A stretch of 43,756 bases of DNA. Source: Planctomyces sp. GTDB taxonomy: Bacteria; Planctomycetota; Planctomycetia; Planctomycetales; Planctomycetaceae. Location: the NCBI GenBank assembly GCA_005798445.1, contig SYJG01000416.1:1-43756 (forward strand), given 5' to 3'. Under the pieces are notes generated by a model. The model made no database searches and was not told where the DNA came from. It saw only the letters and a program-made list of their open reading frames with translations. Positions within the stretch are counted from its first letter, which is position 1. The number at the start of each line of letters is the position of its first letter. The position numbers and the translations under genes were made by a program. Positions 16,668 to 23,908 of the stretch are shown piece after piece.

Positions 16668-18656
16668 TCAATCCACCACACGCACAGTTGCTTCGTGAAA
16701 CGTAACCGACGCGCCATTCCCCAAGACACCAAGCTCAGCGGATTGGCCGGGAAGACATGGTGAGGCCCATTCGTCGGTGCTGGGTTCCCAGACCGGCTGA
16801 TCGTTGAGCCGCAGCATGATTCTTTCGGGCGACACTTCGATCACCAGCCGCACATGATCCGCGTGCTCCAACTCGACGCTTCGCTGCTCGTAAGCCAACG
16901 TGGAGCGGACCACCGAGCGGTCGCCACCCAGTTTTTCGAGCTGCATTTCTTCCACAAGTAATTCCCAGGGCTTATTTCCCCGCAGTCGTCTCAAGTAGGT
17001 CGCGTAACAGCGACGAATGCCATCACGTTTGGAGGTGTGCAGTCCCCAAAAGAACCCTGCCGAACCAACGTCATCACGAATCGTGAATTCTGTTTGCAGG
17101 ACAAATGGTCGCGAGGGATGTGTCGCCGCGCTGGCGAGCAGCATGTCTTGCGGGGAACGAATCGTGTAGGACTTCGACGGCGGATCATGCAATGGTGGTT
17201 CTTGATCATCGCTGGGACGCCAAACGATAATCGTGGGAAGTTGCTGGAAAAGTGAGGTCAGACGCCCCGGTTGCAAGGTCTGCAACTCTGATACAGGCAC
17301 GATCGGCAAGGTTGGGACTTTGAGCGGACGGTCTACATCGCGCCGACCGAACGCACCCGAAAGAAAAACCGCAAGCACGATAATCGCTGCCGCGCTGCTG
17401 ATGAGGCTCAGTCGCTTGAGTAATACACGCGACGCTGCCAACGGCTTGCTGGATTGACTCTGCCAATTGACAAGATCATTTGCCAGGTCGAGCGCCGTGG
17501 TGTAGCGATCGGAGGCGGTTCGCGCGAGACACTTCAGACAAATTCGTTCCAGTTCCGGGGGCAACGAATCGTCGATCGACCGTGGTGGACGAGGATCGCG
17601 GTTGACGACTTGTTCGAGGTATTCCGAAGGTCTTGTGAACTCGAACGGCAAACGGTGCGTGAGCAGTTGAAACAGGATGACGCCCAAACTGAAGATGTCC
17701 GAGCGCCCGTCGACGCGATGACTATCGCCGCGTGCCTGTTCGGGAGACATGTAGGCGAAGCTGCCACTGACCGCCGCCGATTCTGTCAACTGCCCACGCT
17801 CGGTTACCGCCAGGCCGAAGTCAGCGACCACAGGAGTGCCATTCTCCCGAAGCAGGATGTTGGCAGGTTTGACGTCTCGGTGTACCAGTCCTTGCAAGTG
17901 CGCCTGATGCAGAGTCTGTGAGACCGTGATCACAAATCCGATGGCTTCGGTCAACGGTATGTCGCCACGCTTCATGCGATTCGCAAGTGTCTCCCCTTCG
18001 ATGAACTCTGAAGCGATGAATACACCCTCTTCGTTCTCACCGAAGTCATAAACGGGAACGATGCCAGAGAAAGTCAGCGACGCGACATTCTGCGCCTCGC
18101 GCAAGAAACGGCTGCGATGTTCCGGGGACATGGCATGGTGCGGGAGTGGCAACTTGAGAGCGACGGTTCGCTTCAAGACAGTATCGGTTGCTCGCCAAAC
18201 CTCGCCATAGCCACCTTGTCCGGCCAATTTCTCAAGCCGATAGCGTCCGATCGACTCTCCGGCTTCACGCGAACGTCGCGGGGGGCCTTGAGCGGGTAAA
18301 CGTTTGAAAAAACTAATCGTGGAATCGTATGTGTTGTTGTTCGAATCACTCGGCCTTTGCATCGGCAGGTGCGTGAAAAACTCTTCAATGTGCGGCTGAA
18401 AGTCGGGAAGTCGATGCCGGTACTCGTCCGGATTCGGGTTCTCGCCACAGGACAATCGAAACTCCACTTCCGCTGACATCAATTCCTGAAACAGCTTCGA
18501 CTGAAGTTCACTTGGCGCGTCTGACAGCCACTTTTCTATTACGGGCCGGGAGCCACTCTTCAGGGACATCCAAAAGCTTTGCCGCAGTTGGTCGATGCGT
18601 TCGTTCGCAAACGAAGCCGTTACGACCCCAGAAGACTGCCCGTTGACTGACATCAT
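16668..18656 (-). CDS. Membrane Ser/Thr protein kinase with C-terminal lectin-like domain
   Basis: A 662-residue protein. The N-terminus (1-130) is helical. The kinase domain covers about 138-400: glycine loop GQGGYGE (146-152), Lys168 (VALKL), HRDVKPAN (259-266), DFG (279-281) and SFAYMSPEQ. One membrane segment lies at about 417-435 (SLISSAAAIIVLAVFLSG). The extracytoplasmic C-terminal 200 residues (FVLQTEFTIRDD, GFFWGLHTS, RLVIEVSPERIMLRLND) have the strand pattern of LamG/concanavalin-like jelly rolls, so it may sense an external ligand; this is inference. The ATG at 18656 (or the next one at 18653) has AAGGTG five bases upstream. A TTG-initiated extension to 18989 would add 111 unnatural residues overlapping a decayed gene on the other strand, and is rejected. 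The composition is less GC-rich than the neighbours. Confidence 0.88.
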   Translation of the reverse strand: MMSVNGQSSGVVTASFANERIDQLRQSFWMSLKSGSRPVIEKWLSDAPSELQSKLFQELMSAEVEFRLSCGENPNPDEYRHRLPDFQPHIEEFFTHLPMQRPSDSNNNTYDSTISFFKRLPAQGPPRRSREAGESIGRYRLEKLAGQGGYGEVWRATDTVLKRTVALKLPLPHHAMSPEHRSRFLREAQNVASLTFSGIVPVYDFGENEEGVFIASEFIEGETLANRMKRGDIPLTEAIGFVITVSQTLHQAHLQGLVHRDVKPANILLRENGTPVVADFGLAVTERGQLTESAAVSGSFAYMSPEQARGDSHRVDGRSDIFSLGVILFQLLTHRLPFEFTRPSEYLEQVVNRDPRPPRSIDDSLPPELERICLKCLARTASDRYTTALDLANDLVNWQSQSSKPLAASRVLLKRLSLISSAAAIIVLAVFLSGAFGRRDVDRPLKVPTLPIVPVSELQTLQPGRLTSLFQQLPTIIVWRPSDDQEPPLHDPPSKSYTIRSPQDMLLASAATHPSRPFVLQTEFTIRDDVGSAGFFWGLHTSKRDGIRRCYATYLRRLRGNKPWELLVEEMQLEKLGGDRSVVRSTLAYEQRSVELEHADHVRLVIEVSPERIMLRLNDQPVWEPSTDEWASPCLPGQSAELGVLGNGASVTFHEATVRVVD

Positions 18657-18888
18657 TGGCACCTTTTTGAGCGATTGCTTTGGTCGAGGGAAACAAATCC
18701 AGAGAATCCGATCACCTACCACCAGTAGCGACTTGAGCGTATCAGACCGATTTCTGGCAATCCACCGCGTTGAAGTTTCTTGTGTCGCTTGGTCAGAATC
18801 GTGGATTGATTTGGGAGAATTGTTTCTCACAGGACCCACAGAGAAGAGGAGACAGGCGAGCGGCAGGGCATCTCCGAGTGCCTCCCTC

Positions 18889-19143
18889 GAAAACCTGAAT
18901 CTCGGTGGGCTGATCGAGCGGGGCGTGCAGTTCATCGAAATCTCGCACAATCTCAACTTCCTCTTCGGCACCGGCTGGGACGTCCACAACGAGGGAATCG
19001 TGATTCAGCACAAACTGATCGCCGAACTCGATCAAGCGTTGTTGGCGTTGGTGCTCGATCTTGAAACGAAAAAGCTGCTCGATTCGACGTTGATCGTGGT
19101 TGCGACGGAGTTCGGTCGTCCGGCTCAATTTGACGGCGGTGGC
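18889..19143 (+). pseudogene. Remnant of a DUF1501 gene
   Basis: About 85 codons match an internal-to-late part of the planctomycete DUF1501 family: LIERGVQFIEI, GTGWDVHNEG, LIAELDQALLALVLDLE, LLDSTLIVVATEFGRPA and FDGGG. Full DUF1501 proteins are several times longer, with an N-terminal export signal and a C-terminal stretch after the GGRGH-type motif. Both ends are missing: upstream the frame passes into unrelated sequence, and downstream it ends within the RluA-type gene (TAG at 19168-19170). It is therefore a truncated relic, with no start or ribosome binding site. DUF1501 genes normally follow a DUF1549/DUF1553 cytochrome gene, which is absent here. Confidence 0.75.
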
Positions 19144-19158
19144 GAGCCGATTCGGGAA

Positions 19159-20220
19159 TTATTCGCGTAGCCGCTCGATGACACGGGCAATGTCGTCGGT
19201 CAACGGGGCCTCGAACGCGAGCGGCTCCCAAGTGATTGGGTGCCGGAATTCGAGCCGATGCGCGTGGAGTGCATGGCGACCGATCAGCAACAGTTCGGGT
19301 GGGATCGATTGGGCGGTCGGCTCTTCGGACTCATCGACCAGAAAAACGGTATCACGGCGGTCGGCGGTCGGCGGTCGGCGGTCGGCCGGAACGGGGACCG
19401 GTGTGCCGTCGGGTGCTTTCTTGATCCAGCCGTATGGGCCGTAGAATTCGTCATCGACAACAGGGTGTCCGAGGTCGGCGAAGTGGACTCGGATTTGATG
19501 ATGTCGGCCGGTGATCGGCTTCGCTTCGACGAGCGTGTGTCGAGCGAATCGTTCGATGACTCGGAAATGCGTGATCGCCGACCGCGCGTCTCGCGCATCG
19601 GGGTGCGTCGTCACCAAACAACTTTCGGGATCGAGCGACTCGCCGATTGGTTTGTCGATTGTTCCGCTGTCCGCCTCGACGACCCCGATGACCAACGCGA
19701 CGTACGTCTTGTGAACCTGCCGCCGCATGAAGGCTTCGGTCAGCAGCGCGTGCGAAAGGTGTTCCTTCGAGACAACCATGACACCGCTGGTCAGCCGGTC
19801 GAGCCGATGCACGATGCCCGGCCGCAGCAACCCGCGCCAGCGAGTCTGTTGATCGAGATGATGTTGGACGACATTGGCAAGCGAGTCGGTTTTGTAGTCG
19901 CCCGCGGGGTGAGCGATCTGGCCGGACGGCTTGACGACGACCAGCAGCCACGGATCTTCGTAGAGAATGTGCAGCGGGCCGGGAGTCGGCGGCAGCAGCC
20001 GATCGGGAGGCTCGATCAGGCGTACCGAGACTCGCTGGTCGCGATAGACCCGTGAATCGTTGTCGCACACGACATCGTTGATACGGACCTCGCCCGCTCG
20101 CACGATTCGCTGCAGCCGGAAACTGGAATAATTGCGGAAGTGCTTCACCAGAAACGTGTCGATCCGCTTGCCACTGAGAAACGGCTCGACAATCAATTCG
20201 GCGAAGTACGGTGCGGACAT
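19159..20220 (-). CDS. RluA-family pseudouridine synthase
   Basis: A 353-residue enzyme converting uridine to pseudouridine in structured RNA. The N-terminal S4 RNA-binding domain covers about 10-70 (KRIDTFLVKHF, RIVRAGEVRIND). The catalytic domain has YEDPWLLVVVKPSG and HRLDRLTSGVMV (138-149), with the catalytic Asp141, then TGRHHQIRVHFADLGHP. A region at about residues 265-300 is unusual: it contains PADRRPPTADRRD, encoded by a 7-base tandem repeat (19359-19386), and lengthens the usual loop before the C-terminal RHALHAHRLEF motif. Which rRNA or tRNA position is modified cannot be said. The 3' end runs 12 bases into the frame of the DUF1501 relic on the opposite strand. Confidence 0.93.
   Translation of the reverse strand: MSAPYFAELIVEPFLSGKRIDTFLVKHFRNYSSFRLQRIVRAGEVRINDVVCDNDSRVYRDQRVSVRLIEPPDRLLPPTPGPLHILYEDPWLLVVVKPSGQIAHPAGDYKTDSLANVVQHHLDQQTRWRGLLRPGIVHRLDRLTSGVMVVSKEHLSHALLTEAFMRRQVHKTYVALVIGVVEADSGTIDKPIGESLDPESCLVTTHPDARDARSAITHFRVIERFARHTLVEAKPITGRHHQIRVHFADLGHPVVDDEFYGPYGWIKKAPDGTPVPVPADRRPPTADRRDTVFLVDESEEPTAQSIPPELLLIGRHALHAHRLEFRHPITWEPLAFEAPLTDDIARVIERLRE
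19359..19386. repeat. Heptanucleotide tandem repeat (GGTCGGC x4)
   Basis: Four exact copies of GGTCGGC run head to tail inside the RluA-type gene, at about codons 279-288. Because the unit is 7 bases, gain or loss of one copy would shift the reading frame. Confidence 0.9.
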
Positions 20221-20369
20221 GACAGCAGCATGAGGGATGTCGTTCGCGCCGGGAAGGGTTTTCGCTGGGCCGGTTGACCAACATCCACCGGCTCGCTACA
20301 AGTCTCGCCCTGCTTTGGGGCAAAAACAAATTTGGTCAACGATTTCAGGGTGCGAGGTCACAACGAATC

Positions 20370-20543
20370 ATGGGACGATGTGAACGTGAGCGTGAATTGG
20401 CTCGGCGACGCAAGCGTGGAGAACAATTGAAGAAGCTCCGTGCTAAGTATGCCAAGGCGAAGAATCAAGGGGATAAAGAGATCCTGATTGCGAAGGCGTT
20501 CCGTATCAGCGCGTTCGCGACGTTGGAAACCGCTGCGAAGTAG
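20370..20543 (+). CDS. Small basic protein (57 aa), planctomycete-type
   Basis: A 57-residue, strongly basic, helical protein beginning MGRCERERELARRRKRGEQL and continuing KKLRAKYAKAKN. The even Arg/Lys/Glu spacing suggests a long charged helix that could bind nucleic acid or ribosomes. I recall similar small proteins in planctomycetes (possibly the family named DUF6800), but cannot confirm this. The ATG at 20370 is preferred over an in-frame ATG at 20274, because the longer N-terminus lacks the composition of the rest. It converges with the STN-like gene; a 10-base-stem hairpin lies between them. Confidence 0.7.
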   Translation: MGRCERERELARRRKRGEQLKKLRAKYAKAKNQGDKEILIAKAFRISAFATLETAAK

Positions 20544-20572
20544 CTTTTGCCGCTCGTCCATGACGGATGCTT

Positions 20573-20604
20573 GCAGCCCGACACGCGAATCGCCGTCGGG
20601 CTGC
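20573..20604. terminator. Hairpin between convergent genes
   Basis: A perfect 10-base stem (GCAGCCCGAC 20573-20582, GTCGGGCTGC 20595-20604) with a 12-base loop lies 30 bases after the small-protein stop and 26 bases from the stop of the convergent STN-like gene. There is no clear T-run, so it may be a bidirectional attenuating hairpin. Confidence 0.5.
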
Positions 20605-20629
20605 TGTCGTTTCCGGACATCGCTGCGGA

Positions 20630-21820
20630 TCACTTGCCCTTCGGCTGAAGCCGAATCTCGTCGTCGACCACCGCGACCTCGACCCCCAACGGGTCAAGGA
20701 CTTCTCGGAACAGGTTTTCGACAGAGACCTCTTTGACGTCAATCGATTCGATCTTGAGGTCGAGCTTGATCCCTTTGTCCGCCAACTCCGCCGCGTCGTA
20801 TTTGATCTTCACTCCGTAATCGCTGAACGTCTTCAGAAACTCACCGACGGAGACGTTTCTCTGTTTGAGCGTGAAACGTCGTTCGCCGAGCGGCTTCTCG
20901 GTCGGCTTGCTGGTTTTCTGGTTTCCCGGTTTCAGCCAGAGAGCGAGTTCCGCTTGTCGTTCGACGGTCCCTCGCGCGATCAGCTTGGCACCCGATTGTT
21001 CCAGTTCGACATCTTCGAATCGCTTGCGAGCCGCCTCCAGAATCACGGGTGAGTTGGCCAAAACGGTGTAGGACCGCTCGACGAAGGCAGCCTTAGGAAT
21101 CGGCACGATGCGTATCGCCGCGCGATCGGCGACAAACTCGAACGTCGAGCCGAATTGCACGAGCAGCAGCGACAGCGCTTCGGTGGCCGTCGTTTGCGGC
21201 AGCGATCCGGCGGCCCACAAGTCGTGCGGCAGTTTGTCGAGACCGTCAATCTCGATCTGAAACTTGCTGGCGACTTGCAGCAGCAGATCGCGTGGACGAT
21301 CAAGTTCTTGCCAAGCGAAGGTTTTCCTCTGAGTCAGCGCGGTGGTCCGATTCCTCCACGGCGACTTGCTCGACGGCGCACCGCTGGTCAACTTCGACAA
21401 GTCCGAGTTGCGCAGCTCCACCAAAGTCCGCAGCTTCTTGGCCGAATCCGGCGGGCCGACATAGACGACGTTGCCGACGATCGACAGGCCAGCATTCCCT
21501 TGGCTCGCGATCGCGGACAAGAGATCGCGGAACGGAGTCGGCGGCAATGTCAGTTCGACCGACTGAGTGGGATCGATTCGTCGATCCAGAATGATCGAGA
21601 CGTGTTGCGAGTCCGTCAGTTGCCGAACAACGTCGCGCAGGGTGTTACCAACTTGACCGCCCCATGCACCACCTATTCTCTGATCCAACGCCGCTCCGAA
21701 CGGCTTCCCAGTGAGCGACTCGGCAGCGAGAACGCTCACCGTTGGCAGCATCAGCCAACACACCAACCCGAAGCGCCAGCGAGGGCGAACGTCTAGCGGC
21801 ATTCCAAATCTGGTGAGCAT
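20630..21820 (-). CDS. Secreted STN/secretin-N-domain-like protein
   Basis: A 396-residue exported protein. The signal peptide ends around LPTVSVLAAE (residues 24-33). Repeated short modules with the pattern L.(D/E)(V/A).....L....S.....I....(V/I) resemble the secretin/TonB short N-terminal (STN) fold: at about 60-120 (TLRDVVRQLT...ISIILDRR; VVYVGP), about 180-250 (RDLLLQVASKFQIEI...AIRIVP) and about 320-390 (SVGEFLKTFSDYGVKIKY...EVAVVDDEIRL). No secretin pore domain follows, so it is probably a periplasmic adaptor rather than a channel. Part of the signal peptide (VRPRWRFGLVCW) is encoded by one arm of a repetitive element (21765-21791). The ATG at 21820 is used; an in-frame ATG at 21802 is an alternative. 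The partner is unknown. Confidence 0.72.
   Translation of the reverse strand: MLTRFGMPLDVRPRWRFGLVCWLMLPTVSVLAAESLTGKPFGAALDQRIGGAWGGQVGNTLRDVVRQLTDSQHVSIILDRRIDPTQSVELTLPPTPFRDLLSAIASQGNAGLSIVGNVVYVGPPDSAKKLRTLVELRNSDLSKLTSGAPSSKSPWRNRTTALTQRKTFAWQELDRPRDLLLQVASKFQIEIDGLDKLPHDLWAAGSLPQTTATEALSLLLVQFGSTFEFVADRAAIRIVPIPKAAFVERSYTVLANSPVILEAARKRFEDVELEQSGAKLIARGTVERQAELALWLKPGNQKTSKPTEKPLGERRFTLKQRNVSVGEFLKTFSDYGVKIKYDAAELADKGIKLDLKIESIDVKEVSVENLFREVLDPLGVEVAVVDDEIRLQPKGK
21765..21791. repeat. Single arm of the AACCCGAAGCGCCAGCGAGG element, in a coding region
   Basis: 27 bases identical or nearly identical to the arms of the elements at 22616-22708 and 26957-27047 (core CGAAGCGCCAGCGAGGGCG). 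The second arm is absent. It lies within codons 11-19 of the STN-like gene and encodes part of its signal peptide. Confidence 0.85.
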
Positions 21821-21864
21821 CGTTCGGTCTTTTCGCGGTTACTCCGCCTCGTAGAACGAGGCGG

Positions 21865-22542
21865 CTATGTTGACAGCGACGGCAGTCCGACGCGAGGACA
21901 GAATTTTAACAGCGGGCACTCGGGACAGTTGGGTTTGCGAGCGTTGCAGATTCGACGACCATGATGAATCAGGCGGTGCGAGAAGTTGATCCATTCGGAC
22001 TTCGGCAGCAACGCTGCCAAGTCGTGCTCAATCTTCACCGGATCGAGATTTTTCGTCAGCCCTAAGAGTCGCGTGAGACGTTTGACGTGCGTATCGACGA
22101 CCACGCCGGTCGGTAGGCCGAACGCGGTACCGAGCACCACGTTCGCCGTCTTCCGGCCAACTCCCGGCAGCGCGACCATCTCGTCGAGCGTACGCGGTAG
22201 CTCACCGCCAAATTGCTCGACCAACGCTTGAGCCATGCCGCGGAGGTTGGTCGCTTTCGCTCGGAAGAAGCCGGTCGATTGGATGATCTTCTCGACATCG
22301 GCTTGCTTCGAGTCGGCCAAGGCGTCCGGAGTTGGATACTTCGCGAACAGAGCCGGTGTGACCATGTTGACCCGTTCGTCGGTGCATTGAGCCGACAGAA
22401 TCGTCGCCACAAGCAATTGAAACGGGTTATCGTGCTTCAGCGCGCACTCGGCATCAGCGTAGATCTCAGCCAATTGGCGAGCGATTTTGAGGGCACGTTG
22501 CTTTCGGTCATCGCCGCGCGAGGCAGCTTTGCTCTGAGTCAT
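21865..22542 (-). CDS. nth: Endonuclease III
   Basis: A 225-residue base-excision-repair DNA glycosylase/AP lyase that removes oxidised pyrimidines. The helix-hairpin-helix motif is [14 protein letters not shown] (125-138), with catalytic Lys131 and Asp150 (VVVDTHV). The four Cys of the [4Fe-4S] cluster are Cys199, Cys206, Cys209 and Cys215, with C-x6-C-x2-C-x5-C spacing. All key residues are present and the length is close to the usual 210-230. It follows the STN-like gene's start in the opposite sense of a simple operon (same strand, 44 bases upstream of it), so the two may share a transcript. A palindromic element lies in the intergenic region upstream. Confidence 0.96.
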   Translation of the reverse strand: MTQSKAASRGDDRKQRALKIARQLAEIYADAECALKHDNPFQLLVATILSAQCTDERVNMVTPALFAKYPTPDALADSKQADVEKIIQSTGFFRAKATNLRGMAQALVEQFGGELPRTLDEMVALPGVGRKTANVVLGTAFGLPTGVVVDTHVKRLTRLLGLTKNLDPVKIEHDLAALLPKSEWINFSHRLIHHGRRICNARKPNCPECPLLKFCPRVGLPSLST

Positions 22543-22615
22543 GATGAAGTTGTCGAGTTTGGAAAGTTGCTCGTGGACTGGCGGTTTCGGGCCGCGCTAG
22601 AATTCGCCCTTCAAG

Positions 22616-22708
22616 TTAACCCGAAGCGCTAGCGAGGGCGAGCGCTCCGAGACACTTGCGAGTTCAAGGCTGCTTGAAGCGTTCGCCCTCGCTGGCGCTT
22701 CGGGTTAG
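22616..22708. repeat. Palindromic element, CCCGAAGCGCCAGCGAGG family (copy 1)
   Basis: Inverted arms of about 28 bases (22616-22644 and 22681-22708) flank a 36-base centre. It fills the divergent promoter region between endonuclease III and the DUF309 gene. The centre is also related to that of the copy at 26957-27047 (GCTCC.AGAC ... TTGAA/GTGAA pattern), so whole elements, not only arms, have spread. Confidence 0.9.
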
Positions 22709-22743
22709 TTTCCTTCGATCAAAGACTCAACAGGACCAACCCC

Positions 22744-23136
22744 ATGTCGGATAGATACGCACCGCAGTACCTCGAAGGGCTGCGATTGTTCAACGAGGAG
22801 GAATTCTTCGAGGCTCACGACGTCTGGGAAGAGCTGTGGACCGAGTCACTCGGTGACGAAAAGAAATTCCTGCAAGGGTTGATTCAGGCATCAGTTTCGC
22901 TGTTCCACTTCGGCAATGAGAACTTTGGCGGGGCGAGGAAGCTGTACGACTCGTGTCGGCAAAAGCTCGATCCGTACCGGCCGAGCTTCCTGGGAATTGA
23001 CCTCGCCACGTTCCTGGCCGACTACCAGCGCTGCTTCCAAGAGTTGCTCGACCACAAAGAAAAGTATCCAACCGACATTCAACTTCGAGACGAACTGGTC
23101 CCGAAGATCGCTTTCCCTGAGGATGCCGCAGCATGA
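22744..23136 (+). CDS. DUF309 domain protein
   Basis: A 130-residue all-helical protein with the DUF309 signature FNEEEFFEAHDVWEELW (16-32) and a second conserved stretch FLQGLIQASVSLFHF (42-56). The His, Glu and Trp of the first motif are intact. The family is widespread in bacteria and its biochemical role is unknown. The ATG at 22744 follows AGGA by about nine bases. The last four bases overlap the start of the LON-N gene (ATGA), showing translational coupling. Confidence 0.9.
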   Translation: MSDRYAPQYLEGLRLFNEEEFFEAHDVWEELWTESLGDEKKFLQGLIQASVSLFHFGNENFGGARKLYDSCRQKLDPYRPSFLGIDLATFLADYQRCFQELLDHKEKYPTDIQLRDELVPKIAFPEDAAA

Positions 23137-23834
23137 GCGACACGTTTGACGTTCAAGACGATCTGAAGCTGTTCACCGGGCAGGCACCGTTGTTTCCTTT
23201 GCCGAACGTGGTGCATCTCCCGCACACATGGCTGCCGCTGCACATCTTCGAGCCGCGTTACCGAGCGATGATCGCCGACGCTTTGGACAGCGACCGGCTG
23301 ATCGCGATGGCTCTGCTGCGTCCGAATCAAGAGCTGGCCTACGAAACCAAGGCTGCAAAGATTCATCCAGTCGTTTGTCTGGGCCGCATTGCGGTCGAAG
23401 AGAAACTGCCCGATGGCCGATTCAATCTCGCCCTGCGGGGTGTTTGCCGAGCACGCATCGAGACAGAACTCGACAACGACCAACCGTATCGCACGGCCAA
23501 GCTGGCTTTGGTCTCGGACTTCTACCCGTCCGAGCCGACCATTGATCGCCGACATCGCCAGCGAGAATTGCTGTCGGGAGCCACCGAGATCCTGCCGGAA
23601 CTGCAATCCGATCCGCTGCTGCACCAGTTGCTCGATGCCGAACTGCCGCTCGGAGTGCTGTGTGATGTGCTCGGTCACTCGCTCGGCTTGAGTACGATCG
23701 ACACCCAATTGCTGTTGGAAGAACCGGATGTCGATCTCCGTAGTGATCTCGTTTTGAATCACCTGCGGCAGCGACAGCGGAAAGAGGCCGCCGGTATTTC
23801 AGCCGGCTTTCCGCCAGCGTTCAGTCGGAATTGA
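23133..23834 (+). CDS. Stand-alone LON N-terminal substrate-binding domain protein
   Basis: A 233-residue protein with the LON N-terminal (PUA-like) domain: PLFPLPNVVHLPHTWLPLHIFEPRYR (19-44), then LIAMALLRP and VVCLGRIAVEEKLPDGRFNLALRGVCR. It lacks the AAA+ ATPase and protease domains of Lon, like the YcaN/LonN-type short proteins. Its role may be peptide or adaptor binding. It is translationally coupled to DUF309. No signal peptide is present. A strong hairpin terminator lies just after it. Confidence 0.93.
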   Translation: MSDTFDVQDDLKLFTGQAPLFPLPNVVHLPHTWLPLHIFEPRYRAMIADALDSDRLIAMALLRPNQELAYETKAAKIHPVVCLGRIAVEEKLPDGRFNLALRGVCRARIETELDNDQPYRTAKLALVSDFYPSEPTIDRRHRQRELLSGATEILPELQSDPLLHQLLDAELPLGVLCDVLGHSLGLSTIDTQLLLEEPDVDLRSDLVLNHLRQRQRKEAAGISAGFPPAFSRN

Positions 23835-23840
23835 CGGCAC

Positions 23841-23872
23841 AAAAAAGAGGACGGGCAAGAGTGCCCGTCCTC
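23841..23872 (-). terminator. Intrinsic terminator for the Tat protein gene
   Basis: An 11-base perfect stem (23847-23857 with 23862-23872), 4-base loop, is followed on the minus strand by six T (complement of 23841-23846). It lies 37 bases after the stop of the minus-strand gene at 23909 and just after the plus-strand LON-N gene, so it may serve both directions. Confidence 0.85.
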
Positions 23873-23908
23873 CGTGTTGCGTCGACGAAGTTCGCTCAAT
23901 GGGCCGCT

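Noticed and set aside
18657..18989. 111-residue N-terminal extension of the second kinase
   Set aside because: It begins at TTG inside the DUF1501 relic and has unnatural composition; two ATGs with a ribosome site follow.
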